Source of the DNA: an uncultured Eubacterium sp.
Lineage (GTDB): Bacteria > Bacillota > Clostridia > Peptostreptococcales > Anaerovoracaceae
Assembly (NCBI GenBank): GCA_937894585.1
Contig: CALBGO010000060.1
Coordinates: 1 to 7,760, forward strand
Length of the DNA: 7,760 nucleotides
Reading direction: 5' to 3'
Shown in pieces: positions 5,715-7,760 of this stretch (position 1 is the stretch's first letter; each line of letters begins with the position of its first letter). A program made the translations under genes and the position numbers. The notes under the pieces were generated by a model. It was not told the DNA's origin. It searched no databases and saw nothing but the letters and a program-made list of their open reading frames with translations.

Positions 5715-6554
5715 ATGAAAGTGAAACGGGTGTGGGCTGTATTTTTCAGTCCGACGGGAAGTACGGAAAAGATTACCGTTGAAGTCGCAGTGTCTGCTGC
5801 ACAAGCGGCAGGAATTTCAGCTGTAGATATTGTAAATATTACGGAGCCTTCAATGCGAACAAAGGATTTATCCTTCGGAGAGGAGGATCTGGTGGTTTTT
5901 GGAATGCCGGTCTATGCGGGCAGAGTACCCAATAAAATTATGCCTTTTATCAGGGACAGAGTAAAAGGGAAGGGAGCTGCCTGCGCTGCTGTTGTAACTT
6001 ACGGCGGGCGCAGTTTTGATGACGGTTTGTCGGAGCTTTCTCTTCTGCTGAAGGAGAACGGATTTCTCTTTTGCGGCGGCGGAGCTTTTGTATGTCAGCA
6101 TGCTTTTGCGTCTGCTCTGGCGGCAGGAAGACCGAATGATGCGGATATTTCCGATGGGCGGAGTTTCGGGAAACAGCTTGGTGAAAAGACAGTGGAAAGC
6201 AGCAGGAAAGCCCTTTTGGAAAAGATACCTAAGGTTCCGGGAAACTGTCCGCCGGGACCGTACTATGTGCCTAAGGGGGAGGACGGACTTCCTGCGGTAT
6301 TTCTCAAGGCGAAACCGGTGACGGATCAGCGTCTGTGCACCGGCTGCGGTTTCTGCGCGGAAAGATGTCCTATGGGCAGTATTCGTGAAGAAGATTTTTT
6401 TGAGGTAACGGGAATCTGTATCAAATGTCAGGCATGTATCAAAGGATGCCCGACCGGTGCCAAACATATGGAAGATGAAGCCTTTCTGAGTCATAAAAAG
6501 ATGCTGGAAAAAACTTTTGCATCTTCTGAAAAGAAAAATCTGATTGTAATTTGA
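5715..6554 (+). CDS. Flavodoxin-ferredoxin fusion (EFR1 family ferredoxin)
   Basis: A 279-residue redox protein. Residues 4-155 are flavodoxin-like: FSPTGSTEK (11-19) is the FMN phosphate loop, with the GMPVYAGR (63-70) and TYGGRSFDD (95-103) loops also fitting flavin binding. Residues about 205-250 carry two [4Fe-4S] sites: Cys208, 211, 214 and 218 (CTGCGFCAERCP), and Cys235, 238, 241 and 245 (CIKCQACIKGCP). Proteins of this type shuttle electrons in the cytoplasm of anaerobes; the partner is unknown. ATG 5715 is chosen because GAGG at 5703-5706 is well spaced and the flavodoxin fold starts there; ATG 5694 is possible. The frame is open from 5577, but that stretch is repeat-derived. It follows cca on the same strand after 196 bases of repeats and ends at a terminator. 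Confidence 0.88.
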   Translation: MKVKRVWAVFFSPTGSTEKITVEVAVSAAQAAGISAVDIVNITEPSMRTKDLSFGEEDLVVFGMPVYAGRVPNKIMPFIRDRVKGKGAACAAVVTYGGRSFDDGLSELSLLLKENGFLFCGGGAFVCQHAFASALAAGRPNDADISDGRSFGKQLGEKTVESSRKALLEKIPKVPGNCPPGPYYVPKGEDGLPAVFLKAKPVTDQRLCTGCGFCAERCPMGSIREEDFFEVTGICIKCQACIKGCPTGAKHMEDEAFLSHKKMLEKTFASSEKKNLIVI

Positions 6555-6612
6555 GAAAAAGAAGAGAGAGGAAACGGTCTCCGCGAGATAAGAAGTTTTC
6601 GATAAAACCGGG

Positions 6613-6667
6613 AAAAGAAAACTCCTTAGATTCGGGAATCCAGGCAGAAAGCGGGCTGTTTTCTTTT
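6613..6667 (+). terminator. Stem-loop with T-run, possible first terminator
   Basis: AAAAGAAAAC (6613-6622) is an exact complement of GTTTTCTTTT (6658-6667), enclosing a smaller hairpin GATTC (6629-6633) / GAATC (6636-6640). The right arm ends in TTTTT. The outer stem is A/T rich and the enclosed region is 35 bases, so it is a weak terminator at best, just before a stronger one. Confidence 0.4.
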
Positions 6668-6678
6668 TGGAATAAACG

Positions 6679-6735
6679 GAACATCCGCTGTGAAATGAGA
6701 AGAAATCTTTCCACAGCGGATGTTCTGCTTTCTTT
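6679..6735. terminator. Bidirectional rho-independent terminator
   Basis: A perfect 14-bp stem, GAACATCCGCTGTG (6679-6692) with CACAGCGGATGTTC (6712-6725), and a 19-base loop. On the plus strand it is followed by TGCTTTCTTT, and on the minus strand by CGTTTATTCC. It sits between the convergent ends of the flavodoxin-ferredoxin and AIM24 genes and should stop transcription from both sides. The loop is longer than usual. Confidence 0.75.
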
Positions 6736-6756
6736 AGGGGGTATTTTAAGCGTTAA

Positions 6757-7437
6757 TCAGTTTCCTGTTACGATAAACGGCTGAATTGCGCCTGCTACTG
6801 CATTGACCGGCATGGTCTGAAGAATGACCTTTCCCGGACCTTTTACGACTGTATTGAAGATTCCTTCGCCGCCGAAAAGCATATTCTTTACGCCCGGTAC
6901 GGAAACGATTTCCATAGAGCAGGTTGGGTCCATAGCGGCCAGATATCCGGTATCAACTACCATGGACTGCCCGGCCTGCAGATTGTATTCTACTGCGTAA
7001 CCGTCAATTTCCACAAAGGCTGTGCCGCAGCCGGAAAGCTTTTGCATAATAAATCCTTCGCCGCCGAAAAGACCGGAACCGATTTTCTTCTGGAAGAAGA
7101 TAGACAGTTCCACCGTGGATTCGCTGGCAAGAAATGATTTTTTCTGCACAATCAATTCTTTTCCCGGAGCAATTTCCACTGCTTTGATGGAGCCCGGGAA
7201 ACTGGAAGCAAAGGCAATCTGTCCAGGACCGCCCTGTGCGGTATAGCGATTCTGAAAAATAGTATCCCCGGAAAACATTCTGCCGAGGGCTTTGCCGATG
7301 CCGCCGCCCGTGGTGGTTTCCATTTTCATATTGGGGCTCATCCAGCTCATTGCACCGCTTTCTGTAATCATAACTTCGCCCGGGTCCATATCACAGATGA
7401 CAACGGGAAGAGGCTCGCCGATAATATTATATTTCAT
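6757..7437 (-). CDS. AIM24 / TIGR00266 family protein
   Basis: A 226-residue protein made almost wholly of glycine-rich beta repeats, as in the AIM24 (formerly DUF124) family. Visible marks: the N-terminal GEVMITESGAMSWMS (20-34), the polar-glycine loop TTTGGGIGKALGRMFSGD (41-58), and two related FGGEG elements (124-128, LFGGEGFIMQKLSG; 188-192, LFGGEGIFNTVVKG). Bacterial members are soluble, widespread and without a settled function; the mitochondrial relative affects cristae. No signal peptide or membrane segment is seen. The frame is open 12 codons further, but ATG 7437 is preferred: AGGAGG lies about 8 bases upstream. The gene is transcribed on its own from a promoter near 7497-7525, with a GC-rich hairpin just before the ribosome binding site. 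Confidence 0.87.
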   Translation of the reverse strand: MKYNIIGEPLPVVICDMDPGEVMITESGAMSWMSPNMKMETTTGGGIGKALGRMFSGDTIFQNRYTAQGGPGQIAFASSFPGSIKAVEIAPGKELIVQKKSFLASESTVELSIFFQKKIGSGLFGGEGFIMQKLSGCGTAFVEIDGYAVEYNLQAGQSMVVDTGYLAAMDPTCSMEIVSVPGVKNMLFGGEGIFNTVVKGPGKVILQTMPVNAVAGAIQPFIVTGN

Positions 7438-7452
7438 AAATTTTCCTCCTGT

Positions 7453-7467
7453 GCGGGCAGAGCCCGC
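7453..7467 (-). promoter_or_regulatory. Leader hairpin directly upstream of the AIM24 ribosome binding site
   Basis: GCGGGC (7453-7458) and GCCCGC (7462-7467) form a perfect 6-bp GC stem with an AGA/TCT loop. On the AIM24 mRNA it lies two to three bases before the AGGAGG, so it may tune ribosome access or protect the 5' end. On the plus strand the same stem is followed by a TTTTTT run (7477-7482) too distant for a normal terminator. Confidence 0.5.
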
Positions 7468-7496
7468 TATCAAAACTTTTTTATCAGATTAGTTTG

Positions 7497-7525
7497 ATAA
7501 TATCACATATCGGAGAATTTCGCAA
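7497..7525 (-). promoter_or_regulatory. Promoter of the AIM24 gene (extended -10)
   Basis: On the minus strand: -35 TTGCGA (7520-7525; four of six), a 17-bp spacer, and -10 TATTAT (7497-7502) preceded by TGA, an extended -10. The start would be near 7490. An inverted repeat, TTATCA (7481-7486) / TGATAA (7495-7500), overlaps the -10 and start site and could be an operator. Confidence 0.6.
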
Positions 7526-7760
7526 CGGTTTTCAAATGGAAATACTTGATGGGAATGTATCATAAATATGCGCCCTTCATTCGATCGGATTATCAAAACG
7601 ATAATTATTTACCAATAAAATCATTAAAAATTTGGTTTACAAAACAAACCCTTGCCAAAGAGGAAGAAAATTATTAAAATGATAAGAGAGATGAGTCAAT
7701 TACAATCCCAAGTTTGACAGTTGTACATCGTAAAAACTCCGAAACCCATTGAAATTAGTG
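7526..7760. other. AT-rich non-coding stretch with palindromes and outward promoter candidate
   Basis: No ORF of note is seen. Contents: an inverted repeat ATTATC (7589-7594) / GATAAT (7600-7605) with 5 bases between; a smaller one GGTTT (7634-7638) / AAACC (7646-7650); and a plus-strand promoter candidate, TTGCCA (7653-7658), 16 bp, TAAAAT (7675-7680), reading out of the window. The only ORF after it (ATG 7679) ends after 12 codons, so the target gene would start beyond 7760. Confidence 0.4.

Noticed and set aside
4744..5804. Long antisense ORFs over cca and the repeat region
   Set aside because: Low-complexity Ser/Arg/Phe-rich translations opposite a well-supported gene, with no motifs; shadows of cca and the repeats.
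6551..6784. 77-codon plus-strand ORF after the flavodoxin-ferredoxin gene
   Set aside because: It runs through two stem-loops and into the antisense of the AIM24 gene, and has a charged, motif-free sequence.
7671..7699. Minus-strand promoter TTGACT, 17 bp, TAATAA
   Set aside because: The -10 matches only three of six bases and a better promoter lies close to AIM24; in AT-rich DNA this is expected by chance.

Overview
The window looks like chromosomal DNA of an anaerobic, low-to-mid GC Firmicute, most likely a clostridial gut or sediment bacterium. Evidence: strong AGGAGG-type ribosome binding sites, sigma-A style promoters, a selenium-metabolism cassette, a flavodoxin/2[4Fe-4S] ferredoxin of the kind common in Clostridia, and a short bacterial class II CCA enzyme. 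No species can be named from the sequence alone.

Layout. 1-145: 3' end of a group II intron (domains V and VI), plus strand, stopping a few bases from the stop codon of the next gene. 150-1672 (minus): a tight three-gene operon encoding a YedE-type selenium/sulfur membrane transporter, a 67-residue TusA-type sulfur-carrier protein and a DUF3343 protein. 1673-1896: divergent promoter region. 1897-3051 (plus): a class V aminotransferase / cysteine desulfurase of the type found in selenium cassettes. Together these four genes form a plausible chalcogen uptake and delivery module: YedE imports, the desulfurase releases S or Se from (seleno)cysteine, and TusA-like and DUF3343 proteins could carry it. 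3052-3238: intergenic, holding a long imperfect hairpin between convergent genes.

3239-4072 (minus): an XRE-type helix-turn-helix fused to a Uma2 (PD-(D/E)XK-like) domain, with a promoter overlaid by five 11-bp phased CC-boxes, a likely autoregulatory operator. 4073-4336: back-to-back promoters and a short ORF coupled to cca. 4337-5518 (plus): CCA tRNA nucleotidyltransferase without an HD domain. 5488-5663: a degenerate minisatellite of about 34 bp that begins inside the cca 3' end. 5715-6554 (plus): flavodoxin-ferredoxin (EFR1 type), probably in the cca transcript. 6613-6725: two stem-loops, the second a clear bidirectional terminator. 6757-7437 (minus): AIM24/TIGR00266 family protein with its own promoter and a leader hairpin next to the ribosome binding site. 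7438-7760: non-coding, with palindromes and an outward-facing promoter candidate.

Most interesting: the 11-bp phased operator array at the HTH-Uma2 gene, the minisatellite running through the cca stop codon, the 87-nt hairpin, and the compact selenium cassette bordered by an antisense group II intron.
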